DNA of 61,046 nt from NCBI RefSeq assembly GCF_040096285.1, contig NZ_JBBMEY010000010.1, positions 1 to 61,046 of the forward strand, given 5' to 3'. Positions 1-7,530 of the stretch are shown one piece after another. The stretch is from Ruminococcoides intestinihominis. Lineage in GTDB: Bacteria > Bacillota > Clostridia > Oscillospirales > Acutalibacteraceae. Position 1 is the first letter of the stretch, and each line of letters opens with the position of its first letter. Below the pieces are notes generated by a model. That model was not told the origin of the DNA. It saw nothing but the letters and a program-made list of their open reading frames with translations, and ran no database searches. The translations under genes and the position numbers were made by a program.

Positions 1-191
1 ACATCATTGATGTCCCCTACACCTGTGAGTCATAGTTTCATATGATTTTATGGTATATATTCTCACTACAAATTTGCCTTTAACCACAATCAAAATTAAA
101 AAGACAACCCCTAATTTGTATTGCAAATTTATAATTTACTTTAATCAAATTTATTTACACCACAAAATAAAGTAAAAAAGTTCTAAAATAA

Positions 192-234
192 TTCTCACCT
201 TAATACAATTAATATATAAGCAAAAAGGAGAGAA
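192..234 (+). promoter_or_regulatory. Inverted repeat that can mask the sipL Shine-Dalgarno
   Basis: TTCTCACCTT (192-201) is complementary to AAGGAGAGAA (225-234) at nine of ten positions; the mismatch is A197/A229. The 3' arm contains the sipL Shine-Dalgarno. The 23-nt loop starts with AATACAAT (202-209), seven of eight matches to the SigE -10 consensus CATACAAT, so a start near 216 would leave out the 5' arm. No convincing -35 was seen, so the promoter part is weak. Confidence 0.4.
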
Positions 235-238
235 AACT

Positions 239-1753
239 ATGGAACTTGAAAATAATATAAAATTATGTGGTAGAGATACTATGGTAACTCAGGCAATAGA
301 AGAACCGGTTGATGTGGATCTTACTTTACCTGATTATTGTCCTGATATAGAGAAAATACTTAAATGCACTTTAACACCACAAATTTTTTCTCGTAATATT
401 TCAGGTGGTGTACTGGAGATAGAGGGTGCATCTGTTATCAAGGTTATGTATGTTGACAGTGTACGAAAAACTTTGCGTACAAGCCAACAGACAGTTCCTT
501 TCAATCGTGCAATTAATATCAAGGATTATCCGGAAAATCATTTTCTGGATACAGTTGCCACAACTGAATATGTGAATTGCAGAGCATTGTCACCACGCAG
601 ATTGGTTATCAAAGGTGCATTGAGCATTAAGGTGGATATTGTAGGCAAAACAACTACAATGATTCCTTCTTCCGAAAGCTTTTCAAATTTCCAAAAGAAA
701 TGTTGTACTAAGAAGTATATGGATGTAACTTCCGTAACAGAAGAAACTTTCAATATTAACGAAACAATCAGTGTTGACAATAAGCCACCAATTGAACAAG
801 TGATAAAGTCAATTGTGAAAATCAATGTTACCGACCATAAGTCTATGGATGATAAGATTGTGCTTAAAGGTGAAGTCAACTTAAGACTTCTTTATTTGTC
901 TGATTTAGACAGTGGCAAAACCGAATGTATTGATTATATGATTCCCTTCAATCAGATTGTTTCTTGTGTCGGTGCAGGGGAAGATACAGTAAATAATGTG
1001 AATTGTAAACTGCTTTCATATGATGTAAAGATTACAAAGGAAAATGAAGAAAAGACAATTCTCCTTGATGCAAGGGTAAATATGACTGCTGTTTGTTATA
1101 AAGAGAGAGAACAGTCATTTTTAGTTGATGCATATTCTCGTGATTACTTTTGCGATTTGAAGAATAAGCCTGTTACACTTGTTAATTCTGTCAGAGAAAT
1201 AAAAAGAAACTTCATTAAAAAAATGGATATTTCTTCCAATGACCAAGACTTTACCAAGGTTATTGATGTGTATAACGAAACTGCCTCAGTAAATGTATCT
1301 GATGAAAAAGGCTTTATTACATTTGTGGGTAAAGGCTCAATCTGTATTGTTGCTTGTGATAAAGAGGGAACACCATTCTACATAGAGCGTACAATGGATT
1401 TTTCCGAAACAACAGATGAACAGTTTTCACCGGTAAAAAGTTGCAGTGTTTCTGTTGCATCGGTTAGTTATAGAATTAAGGATGACAGAACTTTAGAAAT
1501 TCGTGTGGAATTTTCAGTATCGGCATTTGTTACAACAGTTGAGAATAATAACTTTGTAGAAGATGTTATTGTTTATGAGGATAAGAAAATTGAGAAAAAT
1601 TCCTCAGCATTAACTCTCTATTTTGCCGAAAAAGGTGAAACTGTGTGGGATATAGGCAAGAGATATTCAACAGACTGTGCATTTATTAAAGAGGACAACG
1701 AACTTGAAGAAGAAACTTTACCGGAAAAAGAAATGCTTATAATTAGAAGATAA
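239..1753 (+). CDS. sipL: SipL-like spore coat anchoring protein (DUF3794 + LysM)
   Basis: 504 residues. The long N-terminal part carries DUF3794 (SPOCS) sequence from about residue 30 on, and the last ~50 residues form a LysM-like module (LYFAEKGETVWDIGKRYST). That combination is characteristic of SipL, which in Clostridioides difficile binds SpoIVA through its LysM domain and tethers the coat basement layer to the forespore surface. spoIVA is the next gene on this strand, which supports the call. ATG at 239 follows AAGGAG with good spacing. The Shine-Dalgarno region can pair with 192-201 (see findings). No signal peptide, as expected for a mother-cell cytosolic protein. Confidence 0.88.
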   Translation: MELENNIKLCGRDTMVTQAIEEPVDVDLTLPDYCPDIEKILKCTLTPQIFSRNISGGVLEIEGASVIKVMYVDSVRKTLRTSQQTVPFNRAINIKDYPENHFLDTVATTEYVNCRALSPRRLVIKGALSIKVDIVGKTTTMIPSSESFSNFQKKCCTKKYMDVTSVTEETFNINETISVDNKPPIEQVIKSIVKINVTDHKSMDDKIVLKGEVNLRLLYLSDLDSGKTECIDYMIPFNQIVSCVGAGEDTVNNVNCKLLSYDVKITKENEEKTILLDARVNMTAVCYKEREQSFLVDAYSRDYFCDLKNKPVTLVNSVREIKRNFIKKMDISSNDQDFTKVIDVYNETASVNVSDEKGFITFVGKGSICIVACDKEGTPFYIERTMDFSETTDEQFSPVKSCSVSVASVSYRIKDDRTLEIRVEFSVSAFVTTVENNNFVEDVIVYEDKKIEKNSSALTLYFAEKGETVWDIGKRYSTDCAFIKEDNELEEETLPEKEMLIIRR

Positions 1754-1762
1754 CAAAAGCAA

Positions 1763-1790
1763 AACCCTATTTCAATTAAGAAATAGGGTT
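1763..1790. terminator. Bidirectional rho-independent terminator after sipL
   Basis: Perfect 11-bp stem AACCCTATTTC / GAAATAGGGTT with a six-base loop, followed by AATTTTAT on the plus strand and TTTTGC on the minus strand. It closes sipL and can also serve the small minus-strand gene that converges on it. Confidence 0.85.
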
Positions 1791-1848
1791 AATTTTATAT
1801 GCCAAAACAAGTGATAAATTTGTTTTCTTTATGTGCCTTGTTAATTAA

Positions 1849-2152
1849 TTATATTAGTGATTTTGTATCACTGTTGTTTCCTAAAGAGTTAATAACATCA
1901 ATCAATTGTAATAAAGACTCAGGTGGAATTAATGTTACACCACAAGGGTCAATGTAATTGCCTCTATTTCCGTAACTTTGAAAATAAGTATCAATGTTTT
2001 CTACTTTATTTATTACTTTATCAAAAAACTTCATTAATTGAAATACAATTGTGTTATTTGATTATGTCCTCATATTCTAAATCTAAGTCAGAATATGAAT
2101 CATCAAATTCCTTATCAAAATTATCAATAATCCCTATATTGTAATAACTCAT
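1849..2152 (-). pseudogene. Small hypothetical gene, apparently frameshifted
   Basis: Read on the minus strand, an ATG at 2152 with a strong Shine-Dalgarno (AGGAG, six-base spacing) opens 32 codons (MSYYNIGIIDNFDKEF...) ending in TAA at 2054. The +1 frame is open from just before that stop and runs to 1849 as a 61-codon ORF with no ribosome site of its own (MKFFDKVINKVENIDTYFQ...). Removing one A from the AAA at about 2057-2059 joins them into one acidic protein of about 100 residues. I do not recognise the family; the size and composition would suit an immunity-like or other small accessory protein, but that is a guess. It lies alone between sipL and spoIVA on the opposite strand. A real frameshift, programmed shift or sequencing error are all possible. 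Confidence 0.5.
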
Positions 2153-2182
2153 AACATTCTCCTAATCAACTTTTATATTTTA

Positions 2183-2211
2183 TTATTAAACTATTATAAT
2201 GCATTTGTCAA
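2183..2211 (-). promoter_or_regulatory. SigA-type promoter of the small minus-strand gene
   Basis: On the minus strand TTGACA (2211-2206) is followed after 17 bases by TAATAA (2188-2183), about 30 bases before the AGGAG and ATG at 2152. This supports the idea that the frameshifted ORF was a real gene. Confidence 0.55.
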
Positions 2212-2259
2212 TATATATGTTAGATTTTTCACTTGTTAAAGTAAGTTTTAAGTCAACGG

Positions 2260-2288
2260 TTATAATTTGTGCAAGTCCATCATATATT
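2260..2288 (+). promoter_or_regulatory. Possible SigE promoter of spoIVA
   Basis: TTATAAT (2260-2266), a 14-base spacer and CATATATT (2281-2288) resemble the SigE consensus (KMATATT, 13-15 bases, CATACAAT) at five of seven and six of eight positions. A start near 2295 gives a short leader ending in GGAGG. spoIVA is SigE-dependent in Bacillus. The match is imperfect in an AT-rich region. Confidence 0.35.
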
Positions 2289-2315
2289 TTATTAAAAACA
2301 TATGGAGGAATGAAA

Positions 2316-3794
2316 ATGACAGAGAGAAGCATATATCGTGACATTTCACAAAGAACAAATGGAGATATTTATATTGGAGTAGTTGGACCTGTGCGAACAG
2401 GAAAAAGTACATTTATCAAAAAGTTTATGGATACTATTGTTATTCCTAATATAAAGGATGACTCCCTAAAGATTCGCACAAATGATGAATTACCTCAGTC
2501 ATCCGGTGGTCGTACAATAATGACTACTGAACCTAAGTTTATTCCTGAGGAAGCAATGGAAATTTCTTTACCGGATAAGGCCCATTTAAAGGTGAGAATG
2601 ATTGATTGTGTTGGTTATGTTGTAAAGGACTCAATGGGCTATATGGAGGATGATATGCCTAGAATGGTAAAAACTCCATGGTCAAAGGAAGAAATGCCCT
2701 TTGATAAAGCAGCAGAAATCGGCACAAAAAAGGTTATCAATGACCATAGTACAATCGGTCTTGTAATAACAACCGACGGTTCAATCAGTGATATTACAAG
2801 AGAGTCTTACCAAGAGGCAGAGGAGAGAGTAGTAAAAGAATTAAAGGCTATCAACAAGCCATTTGTTGTGCTACTTAATTCAATTGAACCATCTTCTCCG
2901 GCAGTTATTTCACTTTCAGAACAACTTTCCGGAAAGTACCAAGTGCCTGTTATTCCGGTGAATTGCCTTACAATGGAAGAAAATGAAATTAAGAGAGTGT
3001 TAGCACAAGTGCTATTTGAATTTCCTATTAAGGAAATTAATATTGATATGCCAAAGTGGGTTGTAAACCTAGATAAAGAACATTGGCTAAAAAAACAGAT
3101 TTTCACAACTATAAAAGAAAATGCAATGTCAATGGAGAAACTTCGTCAAGTTCAAGAAACTTGTCAGGGTATTGGCAAAGATGAATTTGTAGATTCAAGT
3201 GAAATCAAAGAACTTGACTTAGGTAAAGGCATTGCCGATATTAAGATTGTAGTTAATAACAACTGTTTCTATAAAGTAATGTCAGAGAAAACAGGAACAG
3301 AGATTGTTGATGAAGAAGCATTAATGGAAAGTATCAGTATGCTTTCTGCTAAACAAAAGGAATTTGATAAAATTGCAGCAGCTTATAAAGATGTGGAAGA
3401 AAAGGGTTATGGTATAGTAATGCCGACTTTAGAAGAACTTTCCCTTGATGAACCTCAGATTATCAAACAAAGCGGTAAGTATGGAATAAGACTTAAAGCC
3501 TCAGCACCATCAATTCATATGATGAAAATACATACAGAGGCAGAGGTTACACCAATTGTCGGCAGTGAACAACAAAGCCAAGAGCTTGTTTCTTATCTGT
3601 TAAAAGAGTTTGAAGAAAACCCTGCAAAAATATGGGAAAGTAACATTTTCGGAAAGTCAGTTCATGAACTTGTAAACGAAGGTTTGCACAATAAACTGTA
3701 TAGAATGCCGGAAGATGCCCGCAAAAAAATAGGGGAAACAATACAAAGAATTATTAATGACGGTTGTAACGGATTGATTTGTATTATACTCTAA
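2316..3794 (+). CDS. spoIVA: Stage IV sporulation protein A, coat morphogenetic ATPase
   Basis: 492 residues from ATG 2316, the usual SpoIVA length; GGAGG at 2304-2308 has seven-base spacing to this ATG, whereas the ATG at 2310 is too close. Walker A GPVRTGKS is at residues 24-31 and an RMIDCVGYV segment forms the next nucleotide-binding part. SpoIVA is a TRAFAC-class ATPase that polymerises on the forespore outer membrane as the coat basement layer. The hydrophobic C-terminus (NGLICIIL) matches the end known to be needed for membrane targeting. sipL, its binding partner in clostridia, lies just upstream. No clear terminator follows; the spacer to oadG holds a promoter instead. Confidence 0.97.
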   Translation: MTERSIYRDISQRTNGDIYIGVVGPVRTGKSTFIKKFMDTIVIPNIKDDSLKIRTNDELPQSSGGRTIMTTEPKFIPEEAMEISLPDKAHLKVRMIDCVGYVVKDSMGYMEDDMPRMVKTPWSKEEMPFDKAAEIGTKKVINDHSTIGLVITTDGSISDITRESYQEAEERVVKELKAINKPFVVLLNSIEPSSPAVISLSEQLSGKYQVPVIPVNCLTMEENEIKRVLAQVLFEFPIKEINIDMPKWVVNLDKEHWLKKQIFTTIKENAMSMEKLRQVQETCQGIGKDEFVDSSEIKELDLGKGIADIKIVVNNNCFYKVMSEKTGTEIVDEEALMESISMLSAKQKEFDKIAAAYKDVEEKGYGIVMPTLEELSLDEPQIIKQSGKYGIRLKASAPSIHMMKIHTEAEVTPIVGSEQQSQELVSYLLKEFEENPAKIWESNIFGKSVHELVNEGLHNKLYRMPEDARKKIGETIQRIINDGCNGLICIIL

Positions 3795-3855
3795 TAAAAA
3801 GTACAAATTTTATTCAAACCACAAAACATATTTGTGAAAAATATCACAAAAAAAT

Positions 3856-3937
3856 AAAATCCCCTATATTTTATTGATAAAATCATTAACACATTGTATA
3901 ATAACTAGTGTATAAAAATGTAAATATGGGGGATTTT
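3856..3937 (+). promoter_or_regulatory. 16-bp inverted repeat enclosing the oadG promoter and masking its Shine-Dalgarno
   Basis: AAAATCCCCTATATTT (3856-3871) pairs over 16 positions, with one G-U, with AAATATGGGGGATTTT (3922-3937). The 3' arm includes the oadG Shine-Dalgarno GGGGGA and ends one base before the start codon. A complete SigA promoter sits between the arms. Read-through RNA from spoIVA would hide the ribosome site; RNA from the internal promoter would lack the 5' arm. Confidence 0.65.
3874..3902 (+). promoter_or_regulatory. SigA promoter of oadG-oadB
   Basis: TTGATA (3874-3879), exactly 17 bases, TATAAT (3897-3902). The expected start near 3909 leaves a 30-base leader with GGGGGA before the ATG. 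Near-consensus match, fitting the strong codon bias of oadB. Confidence 0.82.
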
Positions 3938-3938
3938 C

Positions 3939-4361
3939 ATGGATTTGAAAACTATCATGGCAGCCGGTATGAGTGTCAGTGAGAAATTCAATATTTCTTT
4001 CACAGTTATTCTTACTGGTTTCGTAGTTGTTTTCGCAGTATTGATTCTTCTAATCTTTATCATTGCTATCTATGGTAAGATTGTTTCATCTGCTCAAAAC
4101 AAATCAAAAGAAAAGAAAGCCAAAGCAGAAGCCGAAAAAGCTGCTAAGGCAACAGAAAAATCAGCTCCAGCATCTGCTCCGGTTCAGAAAGTTGCTCCTA
4201 GCAACGGCCTAACCGATGAAATCGTTGCAGTTATTGCAGCAGCCGTAGATAGTACATACGGCGTTGGTAACGCAAAGATTAAGAGCATCAAGAAGTCACC
4301 ATCAAGTGGCAGACCTGCTTGGGGTCAGGTTGGTGTTATTGATAACACTAGACCATTTTAG
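3939..4361 (+). CDS. oadG: Sodium-pump decarboxylase gamma subunit (OadG family)
   Basis: 140 residues with one membrane helix at about residues 22-46, a Lys/Ala-rich linker (residues 53-85) and a soluble C-terminal segment beginning LTDEIVAVIAAAVDSTYG. This is the layout of OadG-type gamma subunits, which hold the carboxyltransferase and beta subunits of sodium-translocating biotin decarboxylases together. The ILSIKRSP-like end seen in relatives appears here as IKSIKKSP followed by GRPAWG. oadB follows 20 bases later. ATG 3939 has GGGGGA five bases upstream. Confidence 0.85.
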   Translation: MDLKTIMAAGMSVSEKFNISFTVILTGFVVVFAVLILLIFIIAIYGKIVSSAQNKSKEKKAKAEAEKAAKATEKSAPASAPVQKVAPSNGLTDEIVAVIAAAVDSTYGVGNAKIKSIKKSPSSGRPAWGQVGVIDNTRPF

Positions 4362-4381
4362 TCGGAAAGGAAGTTTAAACT

Positions 4382-5632
4382 ATGGGAATTATTCACGGTT
4401 TTCTAGAAGGTATCGTTGGCCTTGTTGAGTCTTCCGGCTTTGTATCACTAGGTTGGCAGAACTACGTTATGGTCGCAGTTTCTTTCGTACTTCTTTATCT
4501 GGCTATCGCAAAAGAATACGAACCACTAATCCTTTTACCTTTAGCATTTGGTATGCTACTTGTAAACTTATATCCATCAATTATGGGTGCTCCTTCAACA
4601 GAGTTTGTGCTTCAATCGGAGTATATAAAAACCCATGATGTGGCATCTCAATCGGTACAGTATGCAACTACTGTAATGAATGGTGAAGTTTATTATAATG
4701 TGCCTACTTACGGTGGTCTACTTTATTACCTATATCAGGGTGTTAAGATGGGTATTTACCCACCACTAATCTTCCTAGGTATCGGTGCTATGACTGACTT
4801 TGGTCCTCTAATTGCTAACCCTAAGTCATTCATCCTTGGCGCTGCTGCTCAGCTAGGTATCTTCTTCACATTCTTCGGTGCTATCTTCCTAGGCTTTACA
4901 CAGGCTCAGGCAGGTTCAATCGGTATTATCGGTGGTGCCGACGGTCCTACTGCTATTTTCGTAACAAGTAAACTTGCTCCAGATCTATTAGGTCCTATCG
5001 CAGTTGCTGCTTACTCTTATATGGCACTGGTTCCTATTATTCAGCCACCTATTATGAAGGCTCTAACAACAAAGAAGGAAAGAGCAATCAAGATGTCTCA
5101 GTTAAGACCTGTTTCAAAGCTAGAGAAGATTATCTTCCCAATCGTTGTTATTGTTCTAGTAGCACTTCTACTACCTGATGCTGCTCCACTAGTTGGTATG
5201 CTAATGCTTGGTAACTTAATGAAAGAATCCGGTGTTGTTGACAGAATTGCAAAGACAGCTCAGAACGAGCTAATGAATATTGTTACTATCTTCCTAGGTG
5301 TAACAGTTGGTGCTACTGCAACAGGTACAGTTTTCTTACAGTTAAACACACTAAAGATTATTCTTCTAGGTCTAATCGCATTCTGTCTAGGTACAGCAGG
5401 TGGTGTTCTATTTGGTAAGTTAATGTGCGTAGCTACAAAGGGTAAGGTTAACCCACTAATCGGTTCTGCCGGTGTTTCTGCCGTTCCAATGGCTGCTCGT
5501 GTATCACAGAAGGTTGGTCAGCAAGAAAACCCAACAAACTATCTATTAATGCACGCTATGGGACCAAATGTAGCAGGTGTTATCGGTTCTGCTGTTGCAG
5601 CCGGTGTTCTGCTAAGTGTTATCCCTCACTAA
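4382..5632 (+). CDS. oadB: Sodium-translocating decarboxylase beta subunit
   Basis: 416 residues, polytopic. The conserved GGADGPT signature is at residues 184-190; its aspartate (187) corresponds to the residue required for sodium transport in Klebsiella OadB. Related loops (GIGAMTDFGPL, SYMALVPIIQPP, GPNVAGVIGSAVAAG) are also present. It couples decarboxylation of a carboxybiotin intermediate to sodium export and could belong to an oxaloacetate, methylmalonyl-CoA or glutaconyl-CoA decarboxylase. No biotin carrier or carboxyltransferase gene is in the window, so the substrate is unknown. Leucine is mostly CTA, suggesting high expression. Confidence 0.93.
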   Translation: MGIIHGFLEGIVGLVESSGFVSLGWQNYVMVAVSFVLLYLAIAKEYEPLILLPLAFGMLLVNLYPSIMGAPSTEFVLQSEYIKTHDVASQSVQYATTVMNGEVYYNVPTYGGLLYYLYQGVKMGIYPPLIFLGIGAMTDFGPLIANPKSFILGAAAQLGIFFTFFGAIFLGFTQAQAGSIGIIGGADGPTAIFVTSKLAPDLLGPIAVAAYSYMALVPIIQPPIMKALTTKKERAIKMSQLRPVSKLEKIIFPIVVIVLVALLLPDAAPLVGMLMLGNLMKESGVVDRIAKTAQNELMNIVTIFLGVTVGATATGTVFLQLNTLKIILLGLIAFCLGTAGGVLFGKLMCVATKGKVNPLIGSAGVSAVPMAARVSQKVGQQENPTNYLLMHAMGPNVAGVIGSAVAAGVLLSVIPH

Positions 5633-5652
5633 TTAATAAATGTAACCTAATT

Positions 5653-5680
5653 AATGCCTCAACTATGTTGAGGCATTTTT
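5653..5680 (+). terminator. Rho-independent terminator after oadB
   Basis: Stem TGCCTCAA / TTGAGGCA with a short loop, followed by a run of T. It separates the oadGB unit from the polysaccharide genes. Confidence 0.88.
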
Positions 5681-5821
5681 CTTTGTCAAATTATATTATT
5701 ATTCCTATTAAGAATAATATTTATAGTTATATTTGTTAGAATGGTATAGATACAAAATAAATAATTTATAACAAAATATTTTTGTGCAACATTTATTAAA
5801 TTATTTAGGGGAGGACTTCTC

Positions 5822-6619
5822 TTGTTCTATAAGGATTTTACAGTATCATTTTTCTTGAAAATGATACGCAAACGAATTAAATTTATTGTTTTGCTATCTT
5901 TGGTAGGTGGCATACTTACTTTACTATATGCCAATTCCTTTATTACACCATCATATTCTGCTCAAGCAATGGTAATTGTTCAGAACTATACTGCAGCAGA
6001 TGCAGCAGCAGATGCAGCCGAAGAGGCTGCCCAAAACGGTGTTACTGACAAAAGTCAGCAAGAAGATATTCAGGATACAACAAATGCAAAGAGCTTCGAT
6101 GATGGCAATGTTAAAATTTATGCCAGTGACCTTACTGCCTCATCAACACTTGCTCAGTATTGTACAATTCTTTTTAAGAATAATGTTGAAATTCAGAATA
6201 TGCTTAACGGTTGTGGTATGGAAATTACTCAGGAACAAGAAAGTAACTTCCTATGGATTACAATGACTTCATCAAACCCTAAGATTGCTGCCGATACTTG
6301 TAATGCAGTTGTAAATAAAATCACAGGTACTAAGAATGAACAAGGTCTATTTGATGAAATTTTCTCAGCCGGTGGTGTAACTGCAGTTAAGTATGCATCA
6401 GTACCTTCAGCCAGTACATATCCAAATGTAAAGAACTATGCTCTTTATGGTCTAATTGGTGGACTTGCATTATCACTGGTTATTTCATTTATCCTTGAAC
6501 TTGTTGACACAACAGTTAAGCATGATGATGACCTAAACAAAATGTACAAGATACCTGTATTTGGTGAAATAATGGACTTTGAACAGAATGGAGATGACAC
6601 AGATGAAACTAAGAAGTAG
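5822..6619 (+). CDS. Capsular polysaccharide chain-length regulator (Wzz/CpsC-like)
   Basis: 265 residues with two membrane helices (about residues 18-38 and 205-227) flanking an extracellular domain, the layout of Wzz-domain polysaccharide co-polymerases. In Gram-positives such proteins partner a separate tyrosine kinase, which is the next, overlapping gene. TTG at 5822 follows GGGGAGGA with suitable spacing; no ATG is placed to be an alternative. An unusual alanine/acid-rich stretch (ADAAADAAEEAAQ) followed by a Gln/Asp-rich segment fills residues ~57-85. The juxtamembrane C-terminus (VKHDDDLNKMYKIPVFGEI) is typical of kinase-activating partners. Confidence 0.85.
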   Translation: MFYKDFTVSFFLKMIRKRIKFIVLLSLVGGILTLLYANSFITPSYSAQAMVIVQNYTAADAAADAAEEAAQNGVTDKSQQEDIQDTTNAKSFDDGNVKIYASDLTASSTLAQYCTILFKNNVEIQNMLNGCGMEITQEQESNFLWITMTSSNPKIAADTCNAVVNKITGTKNEQGLFDEIFSAGGVTAVKYASVPSASTYPNVKNYALYGLIGGLALSLVISFILELVDTTVKHDDDLNKMYKIPVFGEIMDFEQNGDDTDETKK

Positions 6620-7385
6620 AAACAGAAGAAAATCTGATAGTGGTTATTCTGTTGGTCATAGCCAAAGCTATATGGCAAATTCTGCTCAATCAGGTGACGC
6701 AGGTAAATTCGCTATTATTGAAGGCTATAAGATTGCAAGAACTAATATTCAGTTTTCACTTTCAGCAAGTAACGATAACTGTTTTGCAGTAACTTCTTGG
6801 AGTAAAGGAGAGGGTAAAAGTACCTCAACATCTAATATAGCTATTTCATTTGCTAAAATGGACAAAAAGGTTGTTTTACTTGATTGTGACCTTAGAAGAC
6901 CTAACATTCACAATCTTCTAAAGATTGAGAATACTGCCGGTATGACATCTGTTTTGTGTAATGATAAAACATTTGACCAGGTAGTACAGAGAGAGGTTTT
7001 GCCTAATCTTGATGTACTTACAGTTGGTACAATACCACCAAACCCATCAGAACTTATCGGTTCAGATAATTTTGCAAAATTAATCAAAGAACTAAAGAAA
7101 AAGTATGATTATGTAATTATGGATACTGCTCCTATCGGTATTGTTACAGATGCTTTGCTTGTAAAGGATTTAGTGGCAGGTTACTTAATTGTTGTTCGTG
7201 AAGGTGTAACAACCCATGGTGATATTCAGAACTTTTTGAAAGCTATGGAAACCTCAGGTGCAAAACCTATGGGCTTCCTAAAGGTTGGTTGTGACCCTAG
7301 TGAAGGCAAAAGTGGCAAGTATAAGTACAAAAAGTACAATAGATACAACAAATATAACTCTTATGAATATTATAGATATTATTAA
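6603..7385 (+). CDS. Tyrosine-protein kinase (CpsD/BY-kinase)
   Basis: 260 residues from ATG 6603, chosen because GGAG (6590-6593) lies nine bases upstream; TTG and ATG codons further up are less well placed. Walker A SKGEGKST is at residues 67-74 and Walker A' with the LLDCDLRRP motif follows at ~92-100, defining a bacterial tyrosine kinase. The last ~20 residues are a lysine/tyrosine cluster (YNKYNSYEYYRYY), the autophosphorylation tail that controls chain length. The start overlaps the CpsC-like gene, so the two are translated together. No glycosyltransferases are adjacent; related genes appear at 47.4 kb. Confidence 0.92.
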   Translation: MKLRSRNRRKSDSGYSVGHSQSYMANSAQSGDAGKFAIIEGYKIARTNIQFSLSASNDNCFAVTSWSKGEGKSTSTSNIAISFAKMDKKVVLLDCDLRRPNIHNLLKIENTAGMTSVLCNDKTFDQVVQREVLPNLDVLTVGTIPPNPSELIGSDNFAKLIKELKKKYDYVIMDTAPIGIVTDALLVKDLVAGYLIVVREGVTTHGDIQNFLKAMETSGAKPMGFLKVGCDPSEGKSGKYKYKKYNRYNKYNSYEYYRYY

Positions 7386-7393
7386 TAATATAT

Positions 7394-7423
7394 ACCCTGC
7401 ACATTGTTGTAGGGTGTTTTTTT
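7394..7423 (+). terminator. Terminator after the tyrosine kinase
   Basis: ACCCTGCA / TGTAGGGT stem (one G-T pair) followed by GTTTTTTT. Confidence 0.85.
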
Positions 7424-7463
7424 GTAGATTATTAGCAAGATTTTGCAAGATTAAAAATAATAC

Positions 7464-7492
7464 TTGCATTATTGATAAAATAGTATTAGAAT
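7464..7492 (+). promoter_or_regulatory. Probable SigA promoter of the aminotransferase
   Basis: TTGCAT (7464-7469), 17 bases, TAGAAT (7487-7492), about 40 bases upstream of the ATG at 7531 and downstream of the preceding terminator. Confidence 0.5.
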
Positions 7493-7530
7493 AATAAAGT
7501 AAAATATAATATATTTGAAGGGGAATAGGT

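Noticed and set aside
1..13. Palindrome ACATCA-T-TGATGT at the very start
   Set aside because: Too short to interpret, and upstream context is missing.
538..879. Open antisense frames of 60-140 codons under sipL, groEL, recN, addB and other genes
   Set aside because: They lie wholly within convincing genes, lack ribosome sites and have the serine/leucine/isoleucine-rich composition of shadow frames.
1923..2144. 73-codon plus-strand frame opposite the small minus-strand gene
   Set aside because: No ribosome site, unnatural composition, and the minus strand has promoter and Shine-Dalgarno.
2155..2308. Pairing of CATTCTCC (2155-2162) with the spoIVA ribosome site as a further insulator
   Set aside because: The upstream arm is the complement of the minus-strand gene's own ribosome site, needs a bulge and has a 140-base loop.
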